From JAQBVV01 sp965249205 (GTDB lineage: Bacteria; Acidobacteriota; Vicinamibacteria; Vicinamibacterales; UBA2999): a stretch of DNA of 64,000 nucleotides. A model generated the notes under the pieces. The model saw nothing but the letters and a program-made list of their open reading frames with translations. It made no database searches and was not told the DNA's origin. The DNA is taken from the NCBI GenBank assembly GCA_965249205.1, contig CBDFLL010000005.1, forward strand, positions 310,001 to 374,000, in the 5' to 3' direction. Both the position numbers and the translations under genes were made by a program. Shown piece by piece: positions 52,688 through 60,175 of the stretch. The number at the start of each line of letters is the position of its first letter. Position 1 is the stretch's first letter.

Positions 52688-54067
52688 ATGGGACGCATCG
52701 GCAGGAATCAACTCTGTCCCTGCGGCAGCGGGAAAAAGTTCAAGAAGTGCTGCGGCAGCCCGCAACCCGCTCCGCTTACCGACCCGGCCAGGGTGACTGA
52801 GTGGCCCAGCCTGTTCGGTCCGGAAGCGGCGGTTCTCACGTCCCTGCTCGACTCTTTTGCGCGATCGGCTAGGCCGCGCACCTATCGGATCATGCCGTGC
52901 GCCGAGTACGCGGCTCTTGAGAGCATCGCGAAGCGCAATCAGGTCTATTGGCAGGAAATGCTCTACCGTGCGCACTTCGGGGCGTGCGTGGCGCTGATGC
53001 GCCTTCGCGAGTGGCTGCACGGAAGCGAGCGCGCACTCGCTGATGGGAACGTGCTGATGCTGGCTGCGGGGATTCGCGGTTTTTTGGAGGCCGCGGCAGA
53101 TACCTGGCAATCCTTTTCGGATGTGCCGTCCAGCCTGGCCGACTGCCACATAGTGGTGCGACTGGCGATCAAGGGCGAGTATTCCGAGCAGCTGGCCCTG
53201 GCGCCAGAACTTGAAAACATGCTCATTCATTTCGCGTTCGCGCGAAAACTCAAGCCAGGCGAAGGCCCGGCCATACACAGCGCAACAACGGCGAAGAATG
53301 CAATATCAGCGATCGAAGAGTCAGCACCGGCGATCGGCACCGTGTACGCGGCGCTCTGCGACTACGCGCACCCAGCTGCGGCGAGCGTGTTCCGTTTCGG
53401 TGAGATAATCCACTCTGGCAAGGTCACGTTCAGCCCGCAGGCCGGGCCGGAGAAGACCCGCGAGATTCTCACGCTGTCTGGTGAGGTCGGTCGTGTGGCG
53501 CTGGTGCTCGGTGCAGCCCCGGTCGTAATGACGCTGAAGGTGCTGAACTCTTTGGCGTTTACACCTGTGGCAACGCCGTGGGCGGATGGCGTAGCGGCGC
53601 TGTTGAGCGCGGAGGCTGCTGGCGGCCGGGCGGGCGGTCTCGCGCTTGAGCTCGCGATGCATCCGCTCGTGGGTGCCGTTCTCTTGCGGACTTGCTGGCG
53701 TGATGCGCTGATGCACGATGCCAAGCTGTATCCACCAGACGTTCAAGGCCGCCAGGCCGTGAATGCCCGTCGAGGCGAACGGCGCGCCGTTGTCGGTGCG
53801 GATGGCGTCCGGCAAACCGACCTCGCGGAACAGAGCGCGGAAGATCGGTTTGGCGTCGGCGCGGCGCGGACATCCACGGGTTCCCTGTCTGCTCGATCGA
53901 CGACATCATTGCTAGCAAGCAAGCGAGCGGACGAAGGACCGCGAAACGCTCCAGCGCTTCCGCGACTACCTTCGCCAGCGCGGCCGTCCTACCCCGCCGC
54001 TGCGCCTGCCCGCCTTGCCAAAATAGCCTGGGGGCCTCCGGTGCTGGGGAAGATGTTCGGTAAGTAG
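52688..54067 (+). CDS. SEC-C motif protein, native part to about 53575, then fused to mobile debris
   Basis: ATG 52688 starts 'MGRIGRNQLCPCGSGKKFKK', a SEC-C zinc motif (C-x-C...C-C) as in SecA tails and many stand-alone proteins. The following ~280 residues ('LYRAHFGACVALMRLREWLH', 'MLAAGIRGFLEAAADTWQSF', 'YAALCDYAHPAAASVFRFGE') form an alpha-helical domain I do not recognise. After about 53575 the frame runs antisense through an IS481 transposase fragment and then an AbiEii scrap, so the true C terminus is lost or was close to this point. Starts further upstream would run through the hairpin region and were rejected. Confidence 0.7.
   Translation: MGRIGRNQLCPCGSGKKFKKCCGSPQPAPLTDPARVTEWPSLFGPEAAVLTSLLDSFARSARPRTYRIMPCAEYAALESIAKRNQVYWQEMLYRAHFGACVALMRLREWLHGSERALADGNVLMLAAGIRGFLEAAADTWQSFSDVPSSLADCHIVVRLAIKGEYSEQLALAPELENMLIHFAFARKLKPGEGPAIHSATTAKNAISAIEESAPAIGTVYAALCDYAHPAAASVFRFGEIIHSGKVTFSPQAGPEKTREILTLSGEVGRVALVLGAAPVVMTLKVLNSLAFTPVATPWADGVAALLSAEAAGGRAGGLALELAMHPLVGAVLLRTCWRDALMHDAKLYPPDVQGRQAVNARRGERRAVVGADGVRQTDLAEQSAEDRFGVGAARTSTGSLSARSTTSLLASKRADEGPRNAPALPRLPSPARPSYPAAAPARLAKIAWGPPVLGKMFGK
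53590..53858 (-). pseudogene. IS481-family transposase core fragment
   Basis: 'AKPIFRALFREVGLPDAIRT', 'DNGAPFASTGIHGLAALNVW', 'WIQLGIVHQRITPASPQENG', 'THERMHRELKRETARPAASS' is the central DDE part of IS481 transposases, ending in a frame break after 'LRAQQRRY'. Both ends are missing. Confidence 0.82.
53851..54000 (+). pseudogene. AbiEii-like nucleotidyltransferase scrap, second copy
   Basis: The plus strand encodes 'ADIHGFPVCSIDDIIASKQA', then after a one-base shift 'RETLQRFRDYLRQRG', the C-terminal end of the same family as the fragment at 47.6-47.9 kb. The two scraps are related but not identical. Confidence 0.65.
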
Positions 54068-54124
54068 CCGCTTCTCTCCGTCCAGGGTTGTCCACTTTCG
54101 TCCAGGAGCGGTGTTGGGGCTGTC

Positions 54125-54157
54125 TATCGGGCCGGAAGGTCTCCTTCCGGCCCGATA
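54125..54157. terminator. Perfect 15-bp hairpin with 3-nt loop
   Basis: TATCGGGCCGGAAGG (54125-54139) and its exact complement (54143-54157) enclose TCT. It follows the SEC-C/debris frame and precedes the origin-like locus; it could terminate transcription in either direction or be an element end. Confidence 0.55.
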
Positions 54158-54177
54158 AGAGCTTTCTGAGCCGCAGC

Positions 54178-54315
54178 GTCCGGCCGGCGTCACCCGGAGG
54201 GCCGGAGCGGAGCGGAGGAGGCGCGGAGCGCCTTGACCCGGCCGGGCGCGGAGGCTATACCGTTGCGATTTCCACACAAACGCTCCGAGGTACTACTTGT
54301 ACGTTCTACTTGTAC
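54178..54315 (+). repeat. Origin-flank block, copy B
   Basis: Plus-strand counterpart of 40045-40186: GGCCGGCGTCACCCGGAGGG, the GGAGCGGAGCGGAGGAGGCG run, AGCGCCTTGACCC, GCGGAGGCTAT, ATTTCCACAC and GAGGTACTACTTGT in the same order. Here it leads directly into CTACTTGTACGT repeats and the 34-bp iterons. Confidence 0.7.
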
Positions 54316-54327
54316 GTAACTACTTGT

Positions 54328-54411
54328 TAGGTGTCCCGTTTGACCGTATGGATCCCGGTTTTAGGTGTCCCGTTTGCCCGTATTTTCCGGGATTATAGGT
54401 GTCCCGTTTGA
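54328..54411 (+). other. Three 34-bp iterons, origin-like locus II
   Basis: TAGGTGTCCCGTTTG occurs at 54328, 54362 and 54396, exactly 34 bp apart, each followed by A/C-CCGT. Just before are CTACTTGT-ACGT repeats (54294-54327), and shortly after a GTTGTGGAAAAC box inside the hairpin GGGTGTT...AACACCC (about 54436-54455). Regular iterons plus a TTTTCCACA-like box are the classic layout of an iteron-controlled plasmid origin. No rep gene is next to it; 54456-54719 holds no gene that I recognise. Confidence 0.65.
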
Positions 54412-54719
54412 CCGTGCATAACTCCCTGGAATCACAGGGTGTTGTGGAAAACACCCGTTGAGGCCCTGAGCGGCCCCAGGAGCCGCGACCGCCAGGGCGA
54501 CGGAGGGAAGGCACCCTGTCCGCCGGAGCGTTCTCGAGCTCGTAGCCGACGCATCCCGGCGCGTCGACACGCGTGGCGCTTACGACCTACAGTAGGAGAT
54601 CAAGGGCGACTGCGGCACGTACACGAGCCACGATTCCCAGTCCCCTCCCGGTCTATACTTCAGCTTCCGACGTCTTGGCCCGGTGCCGTGTGTGGGGGCG
54701 TTTCCATGAGGAGAGAGCG

Positions 54720-56303
54720 ATGAATCGTGCACGTTCCATTCTGCTGATCGTAGCCGTAATCGTGAGCGCGCGACCCGCCCAGGCACAGTTCCTTCAGGTG
54801 GGTTCCTTCGACTTCCCGACGTCCGCGTCGGGCGAAGTCCAGCTCCACTTCCTCCGAGGGACGGCCATTCTGCATAGTTTCGGTTGGAAACAGGCGATCG
54901 AGGAGTTCCATGCCGCTCAGGAGCTCGACCCTAACTTCGCGATGGCCTACTGGGGTGAATCCCTCGCATACAACCATCCGCTGAACTCGGAGATGGACCC
55001 GACAGAGCCTCGAAAGGTGCTCCAGCGGTTGGCGCCGACTCGCGCCGAGCGACTCGCCAAGGCCCCGACCGAGCGTGAGAAGGGCTTCCTGAACGCCGTC
55101 GAGATCCTGTGGGGAGCGGGTGATCACGTCACCCGCAGGGTCGGCTACATGGACACGATGAGCCGGCTATACGAGCAGTACCCGGACGACACCGAGGTCG
55201 CGAGTTTCTACGCGCTCTCGCTTCTGAGCACGGCCGGCAGGACACGTGACCTGACCGGGCGACTGAACATCAGGGCCGGCACCATCGCCTTGAATCTATT
55301 CGAGCACAACCCGGACCATCCAGGTGCCGCTCACTATACGATCCACGCGTTTGACGACCCTCTGCACGCTCCGCTCGCCCTGCAGGCCGCGTACCGTTTC
55401 GCCGAGATCGCTCCGGCGGTTTCGCATGCGCGGCACATGCCCACGCACATCTTCATCCAGCACGGCATGTGGGGCCAGGTCTCGCGCAACAACGAGTCCG
55501 CCTATACCGCTGCGAGAGAGTTGTGGAGGCCGGGCGACAGCATGGGAGACGCGGTCCACGCGCTGGATTGGGGTCAGTACGGAGACCTTCAGCTCGGGGA
55601 CTACGCCAGGGCGAGAAAATGGATCGATCGGATCGAGAGCATGGCCCTCCAAGGGAGGTTTCTAGAGGGCGGCCCGCAAGGCGCACCAGGGCAGGCCCGG
55701 CCCGCGGGCGCGGTCCCGCTACTGAAGGCCCGTTACGTCGTCGAGACCGAGGAGTGGGACGTGCGGCCGATCACCAGTGAGTCGTCGATGCATGAGCTCC
55801 TGGCGACAGGGCTGAGCGCCGCGCGTACGGGCGACCAGGCGGCCATGGCGCAGGCCGAAGCCGCGCTCAAGGAAAGAGCCGACCGCGGTCCGAATGGAAA
55901 CAGGACCGCCCGCATCATGGCGAAGCAGGTCGGCGCGCTGCTGCAGGTCGGAACGGGACATGGAGACGTGGCGACCGGCCTCATGGACGAAGCGCAGGCC
56001 ATCGTCGAAGAGGGAGCGCCGCCACGAGGTCCGGCCTCCCCGGTCAAGCCGGTCCACGAGCTTTACGGTGAGATGCTGTTCGACCTGAGCCGGCCCGCCG
56101 ATGCGATCGAGAAGTTCGAGATGTCGCTCCGTCGCATGCCGAACCGTCCGCGGTCGCTTCTCGGCCTCGCTCGGGCGTACGCCGAGGCCGGTGACCGTGA
56201 GATGGCTGCCGAGGCTTACGGGAAGTTGACCACGGTGTGGGCGGGTCGTGAGTCGTTCGACGGGTTCCAGGAGGCGCGTCGTTTTCTGGAAACCGCCGAG
56301 TAG
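54720..56303 (+). CDS. Secreted tetratricopeptide-repeat protein
   Basis: 527 residues from ATG 54720 (GGAGAGAG upstream). A signal peptide ('RSILLIVAVIVSARPAQA') is followed by TPR-like helices: 'HSFGWKQAIEEFHAAQELDP', 'NFAMAYWGESLAYNHPLNSE', 'DPLHAPLALQAAYRFAEIAP' with 'RHMPTHIFIQHGMWGQVSRN', and a C-terminal classic TPR ('RPADAIEKFEMSLRRMPNRP', 'LLGLARAYAEAGDREMAAEA'). Acidobacteriota and other soil bacteria have many copies; role probably as periplasmic scaffold. Intact, although surrounded by debris. Confidence 0.85.
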   Translation: MNRARSILLIVAVIVSARPAQAQFLQVGSFDFPTSASGEVQLHFLRGTAILHSFGWKQAIEEFHAAQELDPNFAMAYWGESLAYNHPLNSEMDPTEPRKVLQRLAPTRAERLAKAPTEREKGFLNAVEILWGAGDHVTRRVGYMDTMSRLYEQYPDDTEVASFYALSLLSTAGRTRDLTGRLNIRAGTIALNLFEHNPDHPGAAHYTIHAFDDPLHAPLALQAAYRFAEIAPAVSHARHMPTHIFIQHGMWGQVSRNNESAYTAARELWRPGDSMGDAVHALDWGQYGDLQLGDYARARKWIDRIESMALQGRFLEGGPQGAPGQARPAGAVPLLKARYVVETEEWDVRPITSESSMHELLATGLSAARTGDQAAMAQAEAALKERADRGPNGNRTARIMAKQVGALLQVGTGHGDVATGLMDEAQAIVEEGAPPRGPASPVKPVHELYGEMLFDLSRPADAIEKFEMSLRRMPNRPRSLLGLARAYAEAGDREMAAEAYGKLTTVWAGRESFDGFQEARRFLETAE

Positions 56304-56529
56304 CGGTAGGCGACTCAGGTACTGAACTCATGCGAATACGGCCCCGGAACGCCCTGCCTCAACGCGCTCAATTGGTTGACGGGGCTATAAGAGACTCGTA
56401 CATGAACTCTTCGGCAAACTCGACGCACTTGAATTCCAACAGCTGCGCAGTTGGTTCAATCCGACGATAGAGGTTGGAGCACTGTTCCGGTTCTCTCGTC
56501 GTTTGCGGTCGTCATTTGGGAGCCTCTTT
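56304..56529. other. No clear gene
   Basis: The plus strand is open for about 45 codons ('LFGKLDALEFQQLRSWFNPT', 'IEVGALFRFSRRLRSSFG') without a good start; it may be a remnant of an unknown gene. Confidence 0.3.
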
Positions 56530-56634
56530 AGTCGAAGACGTTGACGGCGTCGACGCCCTCGGCCCGCACAACGTCGCGCGGGCCGAGCGCGGGGAGCCAT
56601 CCACCTTCGAGACGCGGGCGTAGCCGATCAGCAT
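56530..56634 (-). pseudogene. Serine recombinase N-terminal scrap
   Basis: 'MLIGYARVSKVDGS' from ATG 56634 equals the first codons of the resolvase at 43056 except one residue, and the DNA on both sides of the ATG is similar. After Ser14 the sequence is unrelated. Confidence 0.7.
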
Positions 56635-56727
56635 GTATCACAAACGGCTGTTTGCGACACGCAGACGCGGGCCGAGGCGGTTGTTGACCGCTGTTTCCAA
56701 ACGGTTCCGAAGGCGCTTTTCGGCCCT

Positions 56728-56880
56728 CTAGCGGCAGGGTGGGTGCTGGCAGTCGCAGCGAAGCTCGATCTTGTCGCCCGCCTGCTGGCAGTGATCGCTG
56801 CAGTACTTCCCGTGAGGGCCGTGCGGCTGCACCATGCACTGACACACAGAATGCGCGCATTTCTTTTCGACGCTGGCCAC
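56728..56880 (-). CDS. Bacterial metallothionein (BmtA/SmtA-like), 50 residues
   Basis: GTG 56880 has a strong GGAGGAGGT 6 nt upstream; the stop is TAG 56730-56728. The product reads 'KCAHSVCQCMVQPHGPHGKY', 'CSDHCQQAGDKIELRCDCQH', 'PPCR': nine cysteines and five histidines in 50 residues in the C-x4-C-x-C ... Y-C-S-x2-C ... C-x-C-x-H-x2-C pattern of prokaryotic metallothioneins. It should bind Zn, Cd or Cu in a cluster in the cytosol. The gene is on its own between recombinase and IS481 remnants. Too short for ordinary gene callers. Confidence 0.88.
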   Translation of the reverse strand: MASVEKKCAHSVCQCMVQPHGPHGKYCSDHCQQAGDKIELRCDCQHPPCR

Positions 56881-57127
56881 GACGCACCTCCTCCGCCGGC
56901 ACTCTACTACACCTGCGGGTGCCCCCCCGGCCCGCTGTACCCGTAGGTCTCGATGAGTCGGTGCGCCTGGGCGCGGGTGAGTCGGACGGTGCCGGCGCTG
57001 CCGCTGATTGGGCAGTTCCTGCTCGGGCTGAGCTTGCTAGGTGTCTTTGCTAAACACGTTGTTCATCCGGAGCACTCTGAAAAGAATGGAGTTTCCAGAC
57101 CACCGTTCTGACCAGAGGAGGCCCCGG

Positions 57128-57439
57128 ATGACGCTTCATCGTAATGCCAAGACGACCCCGACTTCGCGCCTGGAATTGGTGCGCCGTGTCCTGTTCGATG
57201 AGTGGGCGCACGACGCCGTGGCCGAGGGCTACGGCGTAAGTGTCCGCACGGTTGCGAAATGGGTGCGCCGGTTCCGCGAAGAGGGTGCAGCCGGGCTGGA
57301 GGACCGATCGTCCCGGCCGCAGCGGACTCCGCATGTCACGCCGGCGATCCGGGTCACGTTCATCCGGCAGCTCCGCGAGCAACACGGCCTGCCGGCCTGG
57401 TCGGCCACGGTCTCGGCGTGCTCGACCGCGAGCACCTGA
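57128..57439 (+). pseudogene. IS481-family transposase N-terminal part
   Basis: From ATG 57128: 'MTLHRNAKTTPTSRLELVRR', the HTH 'GYGVSVRTVAKWVRRFREEG', 'LEDRSSRPQRTPHVTPAIR' and 'QLREQHGLPAW' before the sequence changes at about 57410. The DDE core is missing. The central core found at 53590-53858 belongs to the same family but is in another place and orientation. Confidence 0.82.
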
Positions 57440-57554
57440 ACCTGGAGCTGGGCGTTGACGCCCACCGCCGCGAGAGTCCGATGCTGGAAGACGTGGACAA
57501 AGCGATTCTCGGCCGGGCTTCCCAGGGCTGGTAAGACGAGGGGCCGGCGCAACG

Positions 57555-57690
57555 CCGAAATGCGCTCCACGATGTTGCGCGTGACTGTGCGACCCCGGCG
57601 GTCGTAAATCTGGGTCGTCTTCGGCGTGGCGTGCCCGGGCCGGGTGTTGCACGTCTTCCAGCGGCACGTGCTGGCACCGCACCCTCGCCC
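57555..57690 (-). pseudogene. Tyrosine recombinase C-terminal remnant
   Basis: 'HVPLEDVQHPA' and, after a frame change, 'GHATPKTTQIYDRRGRTVTR', 'NIVERIS' parallel the end of the intact recombinase at 45004-46002 ('VPLDDVQFLAGHAHPSTTQV'). The active Tyr is present but nothing else of the enzyme remains. Confidence 0.75.
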
Positions 57691-57694
57691 GAGG

Positions 57695-57802
57695 CTACAG
57701 TTCCCGCAACGCGGCGGGGATAGGGAGGCGGGCGGCGCGGATCGCGGGCCGGAGCCCTCCCACGAAGCCAAGCAGGAGCGCCGCAGGCCATGCCGCCGGC
57801 AT
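57695..57802 (-). pseudogene. C-terminal scrap of an ABC-type permease (FtsX/ADOP-like)
   Basis: 'AALLLGFVGGLRPAIRAARL' and 'PIPAALREL' then TAG is the usual last span and tail of MacB/FtsX permeases ('P-A-x-R-A-A-R-L'). Only about 35 codons remain. It abuts the chorismate-lyase-like gene head to head. Confidence 0.6.
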
Positions 57803-58214
57803 GACGGCCACCCTTGAGGCGCACTGGGGCCAACGGCTGGTCGTAGACCTCATAACGGATGATCTGCCTGTCAACGAACGCTCGCTCTACCGCTTCGTCG
57901 CGCTGTACACCGAGGAGGACGGAGAGCGCCAGGTGGTGGAACTGGCCGCCATTCGCATCGTGTTGGACGCCTTCCCGGCGCTGTTACGTCCAGAGTTTAT
58001 TGAAGGCGTACGCCCCTTCGGGGACATCCTGGCTCGCGCGGGCATCACGTTCTGCGCCAGGCCATCAGGATTTTTCCGGCTCGAAGCCGACGAATTCATC
58101 GCACGGAAAGCGAGTATAGCTTTCGGCGCAACGCTCTACGGCCGGGTGAACGAACTGCGTGGTGAAGGCGATGTGCTGCTATGCGAGACCGTGGAGATGT
58201 TGCCGCGCGCCTGA
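57801..58214 (+). CDS. Chorismate lyase-like protein (UbiC/DUF98), N-terminus missing
   Basis: 137 residues: 'TATLEAHWGQRLVVDLITDD', 'NERSLYRFVALYTEEDGERQ', 'ELAAIRIVLDAFPALLRPEF', 'FGDILARAGITFCARPSGFF' and 'GATLYGRVNELRGEGDVLLC'. This resembles the UbiC/chorismate lyase fold with its buried Arg (VRPFG) and late Glu (E in 'CETVEMLP'). Relatives have about 35 more residues before the 'TxTLEA' start, so the gene is probably 5'-truncated at the junction with the permease scrap. The reaction would be chorismate to hydroxybenzoate plus pyruvate. Moderately sure. Confidence 0.6.
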   Translation: MTATLEAHWGQRLVVDLITDDLPVNERSLYRFVALYTEEDGERQVVELAAIRIVLDAFPALLRPEFIEGVRPFGDILARAGITFCARPSGFFRLEADEFIARKASIAFGATLYGRVNELRGEGDVLLCETVEMLPRA

Positions 58215-58293
58215 ACACCCGAGAACGCTTGTCAAGCCGAATACCGGTCAGTGTCGGTCGGAAACCAAGCTGTCGTGCCGCCGAGCAAATGGG

Positions 58294-58704
58294 TCACCCG
58301 GAGGGCCGGAGCGCAGCGCACCAGCCTAAAGGGCGGCCGGCCTCCAGATGGCGAACCTTCTCGACGAGGAGCGCTTTGTCCGTGGCGAGGTCCGCCACGA
58401 CGCGCTTCATGCGCCGCGTGTCCTCGGCCTCCACGGCCCTTTCGCGATGCTTCAGGCGTGCCTCCCCGCCGGCCAGAAACTCGTCACGCCACTGCGAGAG
58501 TTTCGCCGCCGTCACCCCGTGGCAACGACTCAGACTCTCGAGCGACTCCCCCTTCAGCAGCTCAATGATGACGGACACCTTCCGCCGCGCCGACCACCGC
58601 CCCGTGCCGACCAAACGGTCGCGAGGCTGAAGCCTCTCCGGTCGCCCTCCGAGGCCCCAGCCTCGCCATGTTTTCCCTTGGACATAGCCCATTCTCCCTC
58701 TCAC
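58294..58704 (-). pseudogene. IS3-family OrfA, 3' end fused to the dispersed repeat
   Basis: 'GRWSARRKVSVIIELLKGES', 'LESLSRCHGVTAAKLSQWRD', 'EFLAGGEARLKHRERAVEAE', 'TRRMKRVVADLATDKALLVE' is an IS3-type OrfA with its coiled coil. The end 'LGWCAALRPSG' is read from the CCCGGAGGGCCGG repeat, so the native end is lost. OrfB pieces lie at 59.9 and 63.2 kb. Confidence 0.78.
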
Positions 58705-58765
58705 AAAGAGCTGTCCAAGGAAATCGTGGGGCGCGGGAGTCTGGGAAAACCGCTTTAGCTGCCGG

Positions 58766-59776
58766 TCAGAACTGACACTTCATGTTGAGGCTAATTCCCC
58801 AGAATTGAATGTCATCCGTCTTTACATAGTAGGTAACGGGAACCGGCGGGTTACCGGCCACCGACGCATGACCGCGGAGAGAATCATATGCCGACTCGTC
58901 ATTGAATTCACCGAAACTCGCCCATCGGAACTTGAGCCCGATGGTGACCGGCTTGCTGACCCGGTAATCCAGGCCCGCCATCGCCTGGTAGCCGAGCAGC
59001 AGAGCCGATAATTTAGCGCTGTCAGTGGTGATCGTGCCGGCTATTTCCCGGTTTAACGCCTGGGCTTTCGCCAGCTCATCACCAGTCAACGCCTCAGTAT
59101 CGAATACCGTGATGTTCTCGGGGTCATTTGTCCGGTGCCAGAGGGTCCGGTACGCAAGCGAGGCGTTCGCAAAGCCGACTCCAACCCCCAGAGCCGGCGT
59201 AAACTTCGAATCAGAGCGCAAGTCGTAGTAAAAGTTGACAAAAACATTGTGCGACAATACGGCATCGACTCCGTCCATGACGGTCTGGAATCCCGGATCC
59301 GTGCCGGGGTCATAATTTGTTGCGGAATCATAGGGAACATCCGTGCTCTCATGGGCTGCGCTGCGATAGAAGTATTCGCCCTCGGCCCTGAAGGCCCCCC
59401 TGCGATACCCCAAGGCCAACCCAGCCAGGAGCCCCTTACCGCCATCAAACGACTCGTCCATGGGCCCCCAAGTCGAAGGGGCATTGCCACACGCTCCTTC
59501 TTCGACCTGAAAACCGTCCGGGTTTATGGTCTTGTCGCATCGGATCGCTGAATGCGCCGCCGCCGCACTTGATACCCAATCATCCGCCCCCCCGGTCTTC
59601 ACGTCCATTTTCGGGGCTACCGCACCCCCCAGGTCCATCCCCATATACCAGCCGTTCTGGGCCAACACCGGGCCGGAGGAAACCACCAAAGCGATCACCA
59701 GGAGCACGAGCGAGAGTTTTTTTATGATGTCACCCCGCTTTTCTTTTCCATCACAACGCTCTTTTTTAACAAGCAA
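58766..59776 (-). CDS. P44/Msp2-like outer-membrane beta-barrel protein
   Basis: About 336 residues; TTG 59776 is the best-placed start, and the signal peptide begins a little later ('KKLSLVLLVIALVVSSGPVL'). The barrel shows alternating strands: 'NGWYMGMDLGGAVAPKMDV', 'GYRRGAFRAEGEYFYRSAAH', 'SDSKFTPALGVGVGFANASL', 'YQAMAGLDYRVSKPVTIGLK', 'IQFWGISLNMKCQF' with the final aromatic. This is the surface-antigen (P44/Msp2) family. The gene is clearly lower in GC than its surroundings, and its upstream frame is an IS3 scrap, so promoter and start were probably replaced. Confidence 0.78.
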   Translation of the reverse strand: MLVKKERCDGKEKRGDIIKKLSLVLLVIALVVSSGPVLAQNGWYMGMDLGGAVAPKMDVKTGGADDWVSSAAAAHSAIRCDKTINPDGFQVEEGACGNAPSTWGPMDESFDGGKGLLAGLALGYRRGAFRAEGEYFYRSAAHESTDVPYDSATNYDPGTDPGFQTVMDGVDAVLSHNVFVNFYYDLRSDSKFTPALGVGVGFANASLAYRTLWHRTNDPENITVFDTEALTGDELAKAQALNREIAGTITTDSAKLSALLLGYQAMAGLDYRVSKPVTIGLKFRWASFGEFNDESAYDSLRGHASVAGNPPVPVTYYVKTDDIQFWGISLNMKCQF

Positions 59777-59884
59777 ACCCTCATCTCCGTCGTCCGTGAG
59801 TCCGAATGGAGATCCCCAGGAATGGATTTGCCCCGGTTCCATGGACGGGTACGGTCTCACGCTCACGTACTCTGCAGGCTGTTG

Positions 59885-60103
59885 TCTCCTCTCGTAGTTG
59901 AGGGGCGACACGTAGCCGAGGGTCGAGTGGCGACAAGGCGGATTGTACCAGCCCGCCCCACTGGAAGATGGCGATTCGTGCATCCGTGCCTCGTCCTGGC
60001 TCTGAAACCGGCGGCGGTTCAAGACTTCGCGTTCGAGCGGTGCGAAGAAGCTCTCGGCCATGCGCTCGTACGCGTCGCCGGTGGACCCAGTCGACGGCAT
60101 CAC
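59885..60103 (-). pseudogene. IS3-family OrfB C-terminal scrap
   Basis: 'DAYERMAESFFAPLEREVLN', 'RRRFQSQDEARMHESPSSSG' and 'AGWYNPPCRHSTLGYVSPLN', 'YERR' are the end of an IS3 OrfB integrase. It has no stop of its own and reads on into the P44/Msp2-like gene. Confidence 0.8.
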
Positions 60104-60175
60104 GCCGGCTCATGGCCGCGCTGAACTTTTCTACCACTTGACAGACACGCTCGCGTGCGCTGTACGCTGTGGCTC

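Noticed and set aside
54328..54411. Three regular repeats considered as a CRISPR array
   Set aside because: The unit is 34 bp in total with a 15-bp core and only ~19 bp in between, the spacers are similar to each other and there are no cas genes; iterons explain it better.
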